Shown piece after piece: positions 1 to 10,113 of a stretch of DNA of 64,000 nucleotides. Under the pieces are notes generated by a model. It ran no database searches. It saw nothing but the letters and a program-made list of their open reading frames with translations, and was not told where the DNA came from. Origin of the DNA: Paraspadella gotoi (Eukaryota; Chaetognatha); the NCBI GenBank assembly GCA_051294375.1, contig CM119265.1:28582443-28646442 (forward strand). The letters run 5' to 3'. The translations under genes were made by a program, and so were the position numbers. The stretch's first letter is position 1. Each line of letters opens with the position of its first letter.

Positions 1-533
1 GCGATGGTCAGTTGATTAAAGTAAGGCTTTGTCTTTTATTCCTATTTCGTTTTCTTTTATTAATTATTTGCTTGATGTTTAATCAAGCTCAACAAGCTAA
101 AATTGTTCATTCTCTAAATTGGTAAGTACTAATTTTGAAGGTAAAAAACTTTGCCAATAACGCAGAAAAACTACATTACTACTGATAAAGATGTCACGCC
201 TCGACTCTATTTTTAATGTCGTTCGGCCAATTCAAAGGTCTGTTTTTCGGTCCCTCATATTTTTCATAGGCCACTCGTATTCCGAGAGAGATTTTTGATA
301 TGAAGTTAGTTTCGTTTTAAAACTCATTGAATGTGTTTCGCCCGGAGGAAAATCTGTCTTTACGAGTTTCTGGGGGATTTTCCTTAAATAAATGATTAAA
401 TATACAAAGTGACTTTTCTCTCATGAACTCACGTTAAGCAATTCGTTTCGGGCGAAATTTCAAACTTAAAACGTTCGATTTCCCGCTGGCATAGAAAATA
501 TTAAAATATTAAAATATTTTATACAACTACAGA
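1..533. other. AT-rich sequence, nothing recognised
   Basis: I see no credible coding region, RNA gene or repeat family in this stretch on either strand. Confidence 0.5.
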
Positions 534-2165
534 GTGTCCCAATGGTACTGTCTGTCAAGAAAAGCTTACTGCTCCTATACCAGATAGAAAAACTTTAATT
601 CATTATAATGAATATGCGCACAAGTATGGACCATTTTATAGGATACCTAAGTTTTAACAAGTTTGAACAAACAATGTCGGATCTGCCCACGATCATTATC
701 GGTAATTAATTAATTAATTAATAAATAATTATTATATATTTAATTAATTAATAATTAATTTATTCAAGTTAATTATTTAATTAATTATGCAATTATACAA
801 TTAATTTGATCTAAAATGTTTGTTTTGATTGATTAATTAACTGATTAATTAATTATTGATTAATTAATTGAATAATTGATTAATTAACTAATTAATTATT
901 TGATTAATTAATACATCTTGCATTTACATTTAAAATAAAAAGAAAAAGAAGCATAATCAATTAGTGAAACAGGTTCTTTGTTTTTCCATTTAAACTCAAT
1001 TTCACTCAAACGATTCCATCGAAACTTGATTTCCAGTTTAATCACACTTTTCCACCCAAATACAAAATTTCAAGTCAATCGCCCCATCCAATTGGTGTTC
1101 AAATAGTGAAATATATTTTTTTTTCCATTTAAACTCATTTCCACTTGGACGATTCCATCGAAACTTCATATCCAGCTCAATCACACACTTCCCTACCCAC
1201 ACACAAAATTTCATTCCAATCCATCCATCCAATCACGAGTAATTGGTGTTTTTTGCTAAGGTGGGATGGACGGACGGACGGACGGACGGATGGACGGATG
1301 GACGGACGAATGGATGGACAGATGGACGGACAGACATCGTTTTTTTTTCCATAATTTATCATAATTCGATGTTCTGACATGATATAAGTGAATGCCCGAC
1401 AAGATTGAGGGGGTGGAACGACGGACCGACAAAGTGAATTATAGAGTCGGGATCTGCTGAAAGCAGATCCGACTAAAAATTGTACAAAGCAAACTCCTGT
1501 AGTTATTATATAAAGTAATTGGTAAAAATTTATTTTCAGTTATTTTTTAGAAAAAATTCTTAAATTATATATTTTTAATATATATCAAATATTGTTTATA
1601 ATATTGATTAATGATGTTATAAATCTTTTCTTAAATTGCAGGACAGTAAGAAACTGCCTCATATTTTTAGCTCCAGAGCTTTTATAATGCAGAAATTATT
1701 ATTTTATAAATTATCTAATTACCTTGTTCATATTACTTTTTTAATTGATTTAATAAAAACTTATTGAATAAATAGCAACCATTTTGTTCTGGCTTATTGA
1801 TTCAATCGCTCACAGCTTTAAATAATAAAATTTAAATATAAAATTAAATAGCATATTTTTATTAATTTTTATATTTTTTAAAATATTTATTTGTTCATTT
1901 TTATTAATCCACTTTTTTTTACAAATTAAAATTTAAACAATTTATATTTATTTAAAATATTTTTTTACATAATTTTTTTATATAATTAATTTAAAAAAAA
2001 ATTATCTAAAGAAATTATTTAAAGAAAAATTGATAAAAATTGAATTCAACATATAGTATCATAAATGGTAAGAACTTATCTTTGACATTGTTATATCAGA
2101 AATAGGATTTAATAACACAGTTCCACACAATATGTAAAAGTTAACCTACAGTACCATTGGGACAC
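534..2165. mobile_element. Short DNA transposon with 18-bp TIRs, split by a HINE
   Basis: The 18 bases at 534-551 (GTGTCCCAATGGTACTGT) are the exact reverse complement of 2148-2165. This suggests terminal inverted repeats of a small DNA transposon. Without the HINE at 656-1478 the element would be about 0.8 kb. No transposase frame is present, so it is non-autonomous or a relic. The superfamily is not determined, and no clean target duplication was identified. Confidence 0.55.
656..1478 (+). mobile_element. HINE-like (Helentron-type) non-autonomous element, copy 1
   Basis: It starts with AACAAGTTTGAACAAACAATG followed by TCGGATCTGCC, then an AATT-rich stretch. Next come two diverged units of about 120 bp (conserved core AAACTCATTTCCACT, CGATTCCATCGAAACTT), a GACG/GATG microsatellite (about 1263-1335), and a 3' hairpin at 1450-1470 (GGATCTGCTgaaAGCAGATCC) followed by GACTAAAAA. 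The inner TCGGATCTGC near the 5' end is complementary to the 3' GCAGATCCGA. Subterminal inverted repeats, a tandem core and a 3' stem-loop are the hallmarks of Helentron-associated elements; the assignment is inferred from structure alone. Confidence 0.6.
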
Positions 2166-2169
2166 ACTT

Positions 2170-2236
2170 TTTATTTCATTTATTTTATTTCATTCGATGA
2201 GAACATGGTTCGTCTATTTAGATCTGCTTACAGCAG
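2170..2236 (-). mobile_element. 3' tip of a minus-strand HINE, left of the LTR element
   Basis: The bases up to 2236 (GATCTGCTTACAGCAG) are half of the HINE 3' hairpin in reverse orientation. The other half resumes after 15043. Removing the LTR element and one AGCAG restores a sequence like the ends of the other minus-strand HINE copies (compare 44622-44680). Confidence 0.6.
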
Positions 2237-2493
2237 TGTAATAAAAAAGTAGGTGACGACCTTTGTTATTAGTTTATTTAGTAATTGATATTGCAGGGAT
2301 AGCTTAGGCAAAGCAAGGATTGGCTTTGAGCAAAAGCAAAGGTTGGTCTTAAGAAAAGCTTAAGAAGCAAAAAATTGGTTATAAGTGAAGCAGAGATTGC
2401 CTTTGAGCAAAGAGGGAAATGGCTAAAAACAAAGGGCAGTTAGGAGAAGGCTAAAGCCAAAAGGGGGGCTTTTACGGCCTGCTAAGTCCCAAA

Positions 2494-2540
2494 CCAATTC
2501 CAGAGGAGAAATCACGTGACCAAAATCTGCCTATATAAGG
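2494..2540 (+). promoter_or_regulatory. LTR promoter: CCAAT, CACGTG, TATATAAGG
   Basis: CCAAT (2494-2498), an E-box palindrome CACGTG (2513-2518) and TATATAAGG (2532-2540) are arranged as a compact RNA polymerase II promoter. The same arrangement is kept in the 3' LTR with its TATA box near 14333. The role is inferred from order and spacing. Confidence 0.6.
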
Positions 2541-2632
2541 AGGAGTGCCACAGACTGTGGTCAGGAGTCAATTGAGACCCTCTGAAGTGTAAGGGGAAAT
2601 TCTGTCCGGCTGGAAAAGTTACTGGAAAAACG

Positions 2633-2870
2633 CTTAAGTCCAGGAGAGACTGAAAACGCCTAAGTCCAGGAGAGACTGAAAACGCCTAAGTCCAGGAGAG
2701 ACTGAAAACGCCTAAGTCAGGAGAGACTGAAAACGCCTAAGTCCAGGAAGGACTGGTTGGAAATAATAACTCTAAGGTTAAGTCTGATAAGACTTGGTTA
2801 AGGTTAAGTCTGGTAAGACTTGGTTAAGGTTAAGTCTGGTAAGACTTGGTTAAGGTTAATGGTAGATTAA
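2633..2870 (+). repeat. Two adjacent tandem repeats inside the LTR
   Basis: About five 26-bp units (core CCTAAGTCCAGGAGAGACTG) are followed by three 25-bp units (core GGTTAAGTCTGGTAAGACTT). Both arrays lie downstream of the TATA box in the R/U5 part. The 3' LTR (about 14436-14630) carries the same arrays with fewer units of the second type. Confidence 0.8.
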
Positions 2871-3275
2871 TATAAGGGTCTCAAGTGACTACAGACCACA
2901 GCTTCATAATTCCTAGTGGACTCTCCTCAACTCTCAAGTGGATTTCATTAATACTTTGGCTTACATTTAATTTGAACATGTGTATTTAATTTTGTATATG
3001 TACATTGATTTTACTGTGCTTTAAAAATAATGTATTGAGTCAGTAGTAAAGATATTATTTAAATTTGTACTAAAGATTATTTCTTTATTTTTCTTTTAGG
3101 TTAAATTTTTAATAAAAGCGCCCCAGGTTACAAATCCAGTGGACTCAGGATTTAAATAATAAAGTTTTTAACGCCAGGAACTCCAGTGCCCAAGAACTCA
3201 AGGACTCCAGTTTTTCGATATTTTATAATAAAGTGGGTGGTGGTAAAAAACACCACCCAAGATTTTTATTACATC

Positions 3276-3309
3276 TGGCGCCAACATGTGGGGCTCGAAC
3301 CCACGACCC
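3276..3309 (+). promoter_or_regulatory. Primer-binding site, lysine-tRNA-like, unusually long
   Basis: TGGCGCC starts two bases after the LTR. Complementarity to a tRNA 3' end continues through the acceptor strand into the whole T arm (GGGGCTCGAACCCACGACCC). The T-arm part matches eukaryotic tRNA-Lys(CUU) as I know it; the acceptor part carries a small indel relative to that tRNA. Primer use is inferred. Confidence 0.7.
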
Positions 3310-3350
3310 CGGGATTAAGAGAGATTAAAAATAAGGGGAGCAACTAATAA

Positions 3351-3358
3351 CGGTAAGG
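3351..3358 (+). promoter_or_regulatory. Possible leader splice donor
   Basis: CG|GTAAGG lies about 45 bases after the primer-binding site. Acceptor-like AGs precede the later start codons (4640, 5339, 11075, 12782). Together they could make subgenomic spliced mRNAs as in retroviruses and errantiviruses. This is inference from motifs. Confidence 0.35.
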
Positions 3359-3589
3359 TATTCGTAACAGGAGGGAAGCGAAGGTACGGCGCAACTCTCA
3401 GCCAACGATCTTCTGACGGGTGAAATCAAGATTAGTCCTGAGAACCTACCAGGAAGGTGCCTGGGAGGAGACGGAGGTACAGATACTAAGGGAAAAGCGA
3501 CAATCGCCGAGGAAGTAGACTCGTTAATAATATGTACGCAAGAGGCGATTCCTGGGAGTTGCGACAGGGGTGCTGAAGAAATCCAAGGA

Positions 3590-4093
3590 ATGGACGAAAT
3601 GCCACAAGAAACGTCGCAGAAATGCGAAACCTTGGAGCAGGAATTGGTCTTTCTAACCGAGCTGCCGCCACAGAAGCAGAGACGGCTGAACACACTGGTA
3701 CGAACGTATAAGGTCTCGGCTTCCACGGGATCCACGCCGACCAAACCAGGGTCTGTTGCAATAAAGTATGGGGCGTCGGAGTCGGAACCTGAAGAATTAG
3801 ACACGGCTCCAAAAAGGTTTGCTTGTCACGAATGTGCTGATGAATTTACGAATAAAAGTGCATTGAACGGGCACCGAAGGTGTCACACTTACGACTGTCC
3901 TGAGTGTAATGAAAGAGTGAAAGGGAGATTTTTATTTGAGCTACACAACGAAGTGAAACATAAAAATTTATATGAGTGCTTGGTATGTGAGGAGACGTTC
4001 ACGGAAAAGGGGAGAATAATTGAACATCTCCTACTCCACGAGGTTTTTAAGGAGGAAGCTAGAAAAATAACGTCAAATATAAGGATACTGTAA
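3590..4093 (+). CDS. C2H2 zinc-finger protein 1 of the LTR element
   Basis: This 167-residue protein has three tandem C2H2 fingers: C79-C82-H95-H99, C103-C106-H119-H124 and C130-C133-H146-H150, each with the canonical 12-residue spacing. The N-terminal part is hydrophilic and probably disordered. The frame stays open upstream to about 3363 without an ATG, so 3590 is the first possible start unless the leader is spliced. Tandem C2H2 fingers usually bind DNA or RNA; in this position, before Gag, the protein could control transcription or packaging of the element. It lacks resemblance to a retroviral protease or polymerase. Finger identity is seen directly; the function is inferred. Confidence 0.75.
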   Translation: MDEMPQETSQKCETLEQELVFLTELPPQKQRRLNTLVRTYKVSASTGSTPTKPGSVAIKYGASESEPEELDTAPKRFACHECADEFTNKSALNGHRRCHTYDCPECNERVKGRFLFELHNEVKHKNLYECLVCEETFTEKGRIIEHLLLHEVFKEEARKITSNIRIL

Positions 4094-4662
4094 TGTAGTG
4101 AAAATTGGGGTAGGGAAAAGCCTATCACGCCTCGCTTCGTAAAAGAGATTTTTGGTCGGATTTAAATACACTCAAAATAGAGTTTTTATTTTGTCAATTT
4201 TAAATTATGTCCGAGTATAGAGGGGACGAGTGGTTTGATAAATTGTAAAAGGAGAAAACCCTGTACAAAAAGGGTGGCGTAATTTTCATTTGTTTTTCGT
4301 TCTCATGATAACGTTTATTTAAATTGCCGTTTATCTTAACGCCATAATCATGGCACTTATTTTCACCACACTCGTGGAATCATCTTTTACTAATGCCACA
4401 CTCGTGGTAATATTAATTTTAATTTTCTCATTACGCCATTGATCTGTAACGTTGATTTTAAAAGTGGTTTTGTTTTGATCGTCTCCCGCTTGGGAAAAAT
4501 ATTGTTTATTTACTCGGCTACGGCGCCTGATTTTCGTCCGATAGTCAACATTTTTTTTTCTACTTTTGGATATCTCGCATTTTTTATAGCGTTTCCACTA
4601 ATTGCCTTTTTATAAATTGTCGTGAACCCTCTCGTTGACAGATTAATTACTAAAACGGAGCA
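4094..4662 (+). other. Non-coding spacer between the two zinc-finger ORFs
   Basis: No supported frame is present. From about 4293 the sequence matches the error-rich copy beginning at 6323. An acceptor-like TTGACAG (AG at 4640-4641) precedes the next ATG. Confidence 0.6.
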
Positions 4663-5241
4663 ATGAACCGCTCAAAAAGCCAAGTTTTCCGTGTAAACCC
4701 TAATACACGGGAACAAGCAACTCAAGCAGACGTAGAGTTGCTAAAATTTAATAACGTTGCATGTAAAACCGGAATAAACAATAATGGATCGACGGAAGAT
4801 GACGGACGGGGCGAGACGGATGTTTCGCCAGGCTCAATGAGTTACTCGGAAACAAGACCTCAGGAGGTGACGAGTGAAGAAGATGATGCATACAGTGAAG
4901 AAAGTGGAACGCGATCGGATGGGAGTAGGACTAGTAAAAGTAAGAAAAGGGAGTTTAAGAAACTAGGAAGAGACTGTTGGGACGAACATTGGGAAAAACG
5001 CACTGTAATGAACAAACGTGATTGTTTTAAATGTAGTATTTGTAATAAAACACTGTCTGCTAGAATCCACTTGGATATCCACAACGAGACTGTGCACTCT
5101 GTAGTTTATCGGTGTTTAATTTGTAAAAAATATATAAAGAAAAAGGATAAAATTGTAGTACATGTGTTAATGCATAAGGAAATGGAAATTTTTGCAAAAG
5201 ACGTTTTTTGTTGCATAGAAACTAAAGAGAGGAATAAGTAG
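4663..5241 (+). CDS. C2H2 zinc-finger protein 2 of the LTR element
   Basis: This 192-residue protein has a Ser/Glu/Asp-rich region (about 46-90), a Lys/Arg patch (92-100) and two C2H2 fingers, C124-C127-H140-H145 and C151-C154-H167-H171. The finger spacing and the HNE-V-H pattern resemble fingers 2 and 3 of the upstream protein, suggesting an ancient duplication. The start is the first ATG in the frame. The error-rich copy near 6780-7500 contains the same gene broken by many indels and should not be annotated separately. Nucleic-acid binding is likely; the role in the element is unknown. Confidence 0.75.
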   Translation: MNRSKSQVFRVNPNTREQATQADVELLKFNNVACKTGINNNGSTEDDGRGETDVSPGSMSYSETRPQEVTSEEDDAYSEESGTRSDGSRTSKSKKREFKKLGRDCWDEHWEKRTVMNKRDCFKCSICNKTLSARIHLDIHNETVHSVVYRCLICKKYIKKKDKIVVHVLMHKEMEIFAKDVFCCIETKERNK

Positions 5242-5370
5242 AATTTTACGTAAGGGTCATGAAAGTTCTGTAAAATAATATCAGCTGCTAAAATTCTCAA
5301 AAATCTTAAAATAATTTAATGTTTTTTCTTTATCACACAGATAAAACTCGAATTAATTAAGTTTACTAAA

Positions 5371-6297
5371 ATGGAATCTAATGAACTGAAAAATTGTTTT
5401 AGCGAATTAAGGGAGTGGGAAATGAAAAATAAGTTATCTGTAAACCAATTAACTGAAGGCCAGCGCAGGCTTGAAATGCAGATAGAGTATGAAAGAAAGG
5501 ATAAGGAAAAGGCTATCCAAAGGTTACGCGATGAGGAAATTAAAAATAGGGACTTACGAAAATTAGTCGCTGAACTTGGTCAAGGGATTCAATTTAAGAG
5601 TAGGGAAAAAGAGGGATTCATGAACGTAAGATTGAAAAAAGATATTGGGTTGAGAGAGACACAATGGGTAGAGACGGAAACGTTGACATATATCTTAAAA
5701 ACGAAAGGGGTTTTGAATGAGGTAGTAAGGGAGATGCAAGAATTTGAACGGAAACCATGGGAAACTAACAAGGAAGCGTGTATACCTACTAAAGTAATAA
5801 GATCAGAATCCCTAATGAAAGTATTCTTTGAGCAAGTTGATTTGACCATATTTACTAAAGAAAGGGAAAGGTTGGATAACGAGTGGAAAAAATTATGCTT
5901 AAAAAGTAAGGAAGTTGAAATATTACGGGAAAAAGTGTATGAGAACCGGGAAGTCATACAAAATTTCTATGAGAAGGAAATAATTGGTATTGTAAAGGAG
6001 AAGATGGACCAGGTTAAGAAAATATATAGCAACGTATGGAATAACCAAAATACTGAAGAAGGCAAGAACTTGATTGATAATAAAAGAATTAACTTTGAAG
6101 AGGACGAGATTCAAGTTTACGTCTCCCCAGAAGAAATCGTGGAAATGGAAGGGAATAATGTAAGTGAAAATGTACATTATGAAAAACAAAATGAGGTAGT
6201 CAATGAAAATATCAAGAATAGTATGGTAGAGAATAGGGGAACAAAAAGAGATGGAGACGGGAATCCAAAAGGAGTGATAAGTAATATAGACAAAGGT
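5371..6297 (+). CDS. Gag-like coiled-coil protein (interrupted by the N gap)
   Basis: About 309 residues are open from the ATG at 5371 to the gap. The protein is very rich in Lys and Glu, with long predicted coiled coils (about 1-75 and 160-225) and an acidic, Asn-rich tail. Its position and the Cys/His knuckle found in the same frame after the gap fill (10782-10928) fit a Gag capsid-nucleocapsid protein. No sequence match to a known Gag family is recognised. An acceptor-like CACACAG (AG 5339-5340) precedes the start. The ORF is cut by Ns, not by a natural stop. Confidence 0.6.
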
Positions 6298-6322
6298 NNN
6301 NNNNNNNNNNNNNNNNNNNNNN
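6298..6322. other. Assembly gap of exactly 25 N
   Basis: A fixed-length placeholder. The sequence after it goes back to a point equivalent to about 4293, so the two sides overlap instead of being separated. Confidence 0.95.
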
Positions 6323-8086
6323 TTCCGTTCTTCATGATAACGTTTATTAAAAAGCCGTTTAATGCTTAACGCCATTAATCATGGCACTTATTTTCACCGA
6401 CACTCGTTGTAATTCATCCTTTTACTAATGCCACACTCGTGGTAATATTTAATTTTAATTTTCTCATTTTACGCCATTGATTCTGTAAACGTTTGATTTT
6501 AAAATTGGCTTTTGGTTTTTGATCAAGAATATAACATCTACGGCTTGGGAAATAAATATATTGTTTTTATCTTACCTCTCGGCTATCGGCGCCTGATTTT
6601 TCGTTCGATAGTCAACATTTTTTTCTACTTTTGGACCTATCTCGCATATTTTTCCCTATAGCTCTCCTTTCCACTTTAATTTCTGCCTTATTTTATAAAA
6701 TATTGCTCTCTGTGAATCTCCCTACTCGTTGACAGACAATTTATACTCTATAATAAACGGCCAGCAATTGAACCCGCTGCAAAAATGCACATTCTAAGTG
6801 ATATATATACGTGTAAACCCTAATTACACGTGCGATAAACAAGCAACTCAAGCCCTCAGACGTTAAGTTGCTAATATAATAACGTTGTGCAATATGGGTG
6901 TTAAAACCGAAGAATTAAACAATAATGGAATTCGTGGAAGGATGACGACGGGAGCGAGGACGGATGTTTTCGCCAGGCTTTTCACATGATGTTACTCTGG
7001 AACAAAGACCTCAGGAGGGTTGAACGATGTGAGAACAAATGATGTCCACTTGCATTCCTACAGTGAGATAGTTGAGAAACGCGAATTTCGGATGGGACGT
7101 GTCAGGACTAGATAAAAGTAAGATAAGGTGTAGATTATTTTAAGAACACTTATATAGGAAGTAGACTGTTTGGGTCACGAAATGGGGAAAAAACGTCCTA
7201 CATGTTTACCATGAACAATTAAACGTTGTTATAACCTGTCCACGTATTTAGTAATAAAATCATCTGTCTGAAACTCTAAGAATTCCACTTGGCATGAGTC
7301 TCACACCCACGAGTATGTGCAACAAAATCCCTCGTCCACCGTCTTCATCGTGGAATCTAATTTGTATAAAAACATATATTATAAAAAGAAAAATGTCGTA
7401 ATAATATTATAGTACATGTGTTAATAGCCAATTAAGGAAATGGATAATTTTTGCAAAGAACGATTTTTGTCTGCATAGATACTAAGGAGAGGACCTATAA
7501 GATAAGAATTTCCTACTCCGTAAGGGGTTTCATGAATATGTTCTGTAAAATAATATCAGTCTTGCTAAAATTCTTTCAATAAATCTTAAATAATAATTTA
7601 GTTTTCTCATTTATACACAAGATTTAAAAACTTCGACTATTTAATTAAGTTTTACTAAAAATGGAATCTATTATGGCAACCTGCACCAAAAATTATTGTA
7701 TTTAAGCGAATTAATGCGGCATGTTGGAGATGAATTATATTATGAGTTATATTGTTAATACCCCAACTTAACTGAAAGGCTAGTGCTGCAGGCTTGAAAA
7801 ATATCTTGTGCAAAGATAAAGAGTATGAATAAGAAAGGTATTAGCGAATGGCTATATCCAAATGGTACGCTGTATGACTGTTGAAATAAATAAGGACTTT
7901 TACGTAATAAAATAGTCGCTGAACTTGGTCAAGGGCATTCTCAATTTATAGTGGAGTAGGGTGAAAATAAGATGGGATTTCATGATACTTGTATTTGTGA
8001 ATAAATATATTTGGGTTTTGAGAAGACACTAATTGGTTAGATGACGGTAAACTGTTGACATATATCTTATAAACGTAAAGGAGGAA
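6323..8086 (+). repeat. Error-rich second copy of 4293-5720
   Basis: The same order of landmarks recurs (ATGATAACGTTTATT, GCCACACTCGTGGTAAT, GATAGTCAACATTTTT, the zinc-finger gene, the Gag start), but with an indel every few tens of bases or fewer. Insertions dominate, as in uncorrected long reads. Frames are destroyed throughout. I treat it as an assembly artefact or an unpolished alternative haplotype, not as a pseudogene. Confidence 0.8.
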
Positions 8087-10113
8087 TGTGGACAGACTCT
8101 ACGATACATTAGGGTGTTAAACGTTTATTAACGATGCAATACAATGACATAAAAAGGTGAAATAAAAAGGTAATGCAATTACACAGTGGAAATGAGACAA
8201 AATCGATGTTTACTTAGTGAATGAAAGGTTTAGAAAGGCATTGAACGTTGTGTCTATTCTTCGTGGGCTAACGCGTGGCCATCGACCGGAAGGAAACCCC
8301 GTTGAAAGCCAGCGGGACGACGAGACCAATGACCTGAGGTTCTAAGAGGTCATGGTGGTCGTTGAGGGAAAAGATGAGAGAGATAGTCGAGGTAGCTCGG
8401 CCTTCATCCCCCCCATCAAGTTCGTTGTCTCCGGAAAGAGGGCGCGGAACTGATAACTACAGCTTCTTGCCGTGGTCCATGAATTGCATAAAGGGGAATT
8501 GGTTGCTTTTGCGCACAAAAGAGGTCGCTGTTTGTATGTCACATAAAGTTTGTCAAGTCCTAAATCCAATGAGGCCGTAGGAAATATAACGGAATATATA
8601 ATTTAGAGCGTGTGATAGCTCATCTGCGGTTTTTGGCGTCGTGTCTGTGGCGCTCTGCCACGGCGTTTTTTGCCGTCTTCCACGCATTGCTGTTTTTAAG
8701 TAGCTCTAGTTGTAGCAGAGGCTTGTTCATATTCTGCAGCCTTTTTTTCTGTGGACGTGTGGCCGACAATTCCGAGGTTATTTCCTCAGGGAACTTCGTA
8801 GTTGGCGTCAAAGAAAAGGCTGTCATCAATTATCGCCAGAGTCACTGGGCAACAGAGGTGGATGAAAGGCGACGATATTAATGATGGGAGACCTTTGTTT
8901 GTTTTTGTTGATTTTGTCGTAAGATAAAGGTGAAAGAAATAGAAAAAGAGTGATAAGTAATAAAAGTGGGTAAAGGAACGGAACATTTTTGAGAAAATAT
9001 ATTAAAATAGTAGGAAATTAACAAGTAGGTAGAATAAAAAGTAAGAAAAAAAATAAAAAATGGAGCAAATTTATATATTTGAATTGTTTAGAAAAAAGCG
9101 TTAAGGTTTTTTGTTTCATTGTAGGAATTATGTTTGCAGCATTGAAGGAGCAATTCAAGGCATTGAAGGAGTTTGCTTCTTTAGAGCATTCAGATAAAAA
9201 CGTCAGATTCGGTTTACTGCCAGAATCACGAGCAGAGGCTGATGCCACGAGCTTTTGGATACGCAAATTGACGAAGGTGTCGGCGATAGTTTTGGTAGAG
9301 ATAAGTTTTTTCTCGGCGTCTTCTTGCTTTGCTCGTCAACGGCCGTCGTTAGTAAACGTCGGGAAAAAGAAAACGATGAGGGCGACTCAACCAGTGTTGG
9401 AGTTTTTTGGCAGAGAGATTTGTCAGAGAGGGTTTTGGTAATGTTAGGTGGAGGATTTATATTATTCTCCAGAGTAGATGGTGACCCGCCGACACCGGAG
9501 ATAAGGGACTTAAATTGGAGGTGTGAAAAAGGAGTCTTTTTTGGAGGGGACATGGAAACGAGACAGGCGAATCGCCCTTGTGAATGCAAGGCTGATTGGG
9601 TGAATCCTTGCTTTCACAAAGAATTGTATTTTTTACTAAAAGCGGAAGATTCAAAACAAGTTCCAATTCATCCATTTTTTCTTGTTCACGTTGGGAGGTA
9701 GGATACTTAGTTGGGAGGTTGGTTGGCAATATTGTAAACATTTTCAGAGGTTTTTTTTTTTTTTATGGGCGGGGAAGGTTTTTAGGAGGCTTTTTTTTTT
9801 TATATAGTATTTTTCACAGAAGGCTTTTTGGGCGTGTTCTCCGTCGGGCTCACCAATGTGGGAGACACGACAATAGGGTGTAAACAGTTTATTACGAGGC
9901 AATTACAATGACATAAAAAGGTGAATAAATAATGAATTACACAGTGGAGAGACAAAACGATGTTACAGGATAAAGGTGTTAATTAGTTGTGTCTCTCGTG
10001 CTTCGCGCCGACCGAGAAGACCCGTTGAAGCCCACGAACAATGACCTGAGGTCTGAGGTCATGTGGTCGTTGAGCGGAAAAGAGAGGAGAGTCGATAGTA
10101 GCTCAGGTCCTCA
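8087..10113 (+). mobile_element. Short LTR-like element (TRIM-type?) nested in the Gag region
   Basis: About 2 kb is flanked by direct repeats at 8087-8406 and 9857-10113. Both begin TGTGG, share AATGACATAAAAAGGTGAA and AATGACCTGAGGT, and end near TCA. The insertion interrupts the error-rich Gag copy between the equivalents of about 5715 and 5730; the clean copy at 5371-6297 lacks it. The interior has several overlapping frames of up to 148 codons on both strands, none recognised. Two direct terminal repeats around a short non-coding interior fit a TRIM-like non-autonomous element. Base errors make the exact ends and target duplication unreadable. Confidence 0.55.

Larger units (their letters stand above)
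2237..3273 (+). repeat. 5' LTR
   Basis: It begins TGTAATAAAAAAGTAGG and ends TTACA, matching 14038-15043 almost throughout, with mostly single-base indel differences and copy-number differences in the internal tandem repeats. The low divergence implies a fairly recent insertion. Confidence 0.9.

Noticed and set aside
6780-8080. Decayed zinc-finger and Gag pseudogenes
   Set aside because: Indels are too dense and evenly spread compared with the near-identical substitutions; sequencing-error pattern next to a 25-N join.
9203-9701. Overlapping 128- and 148-codon frames inside the nested LTR-like element
   Set aside because: Neither strand shows a recognised domain, and the region is flanked by noisy sequence; kept only as unannotated interior.
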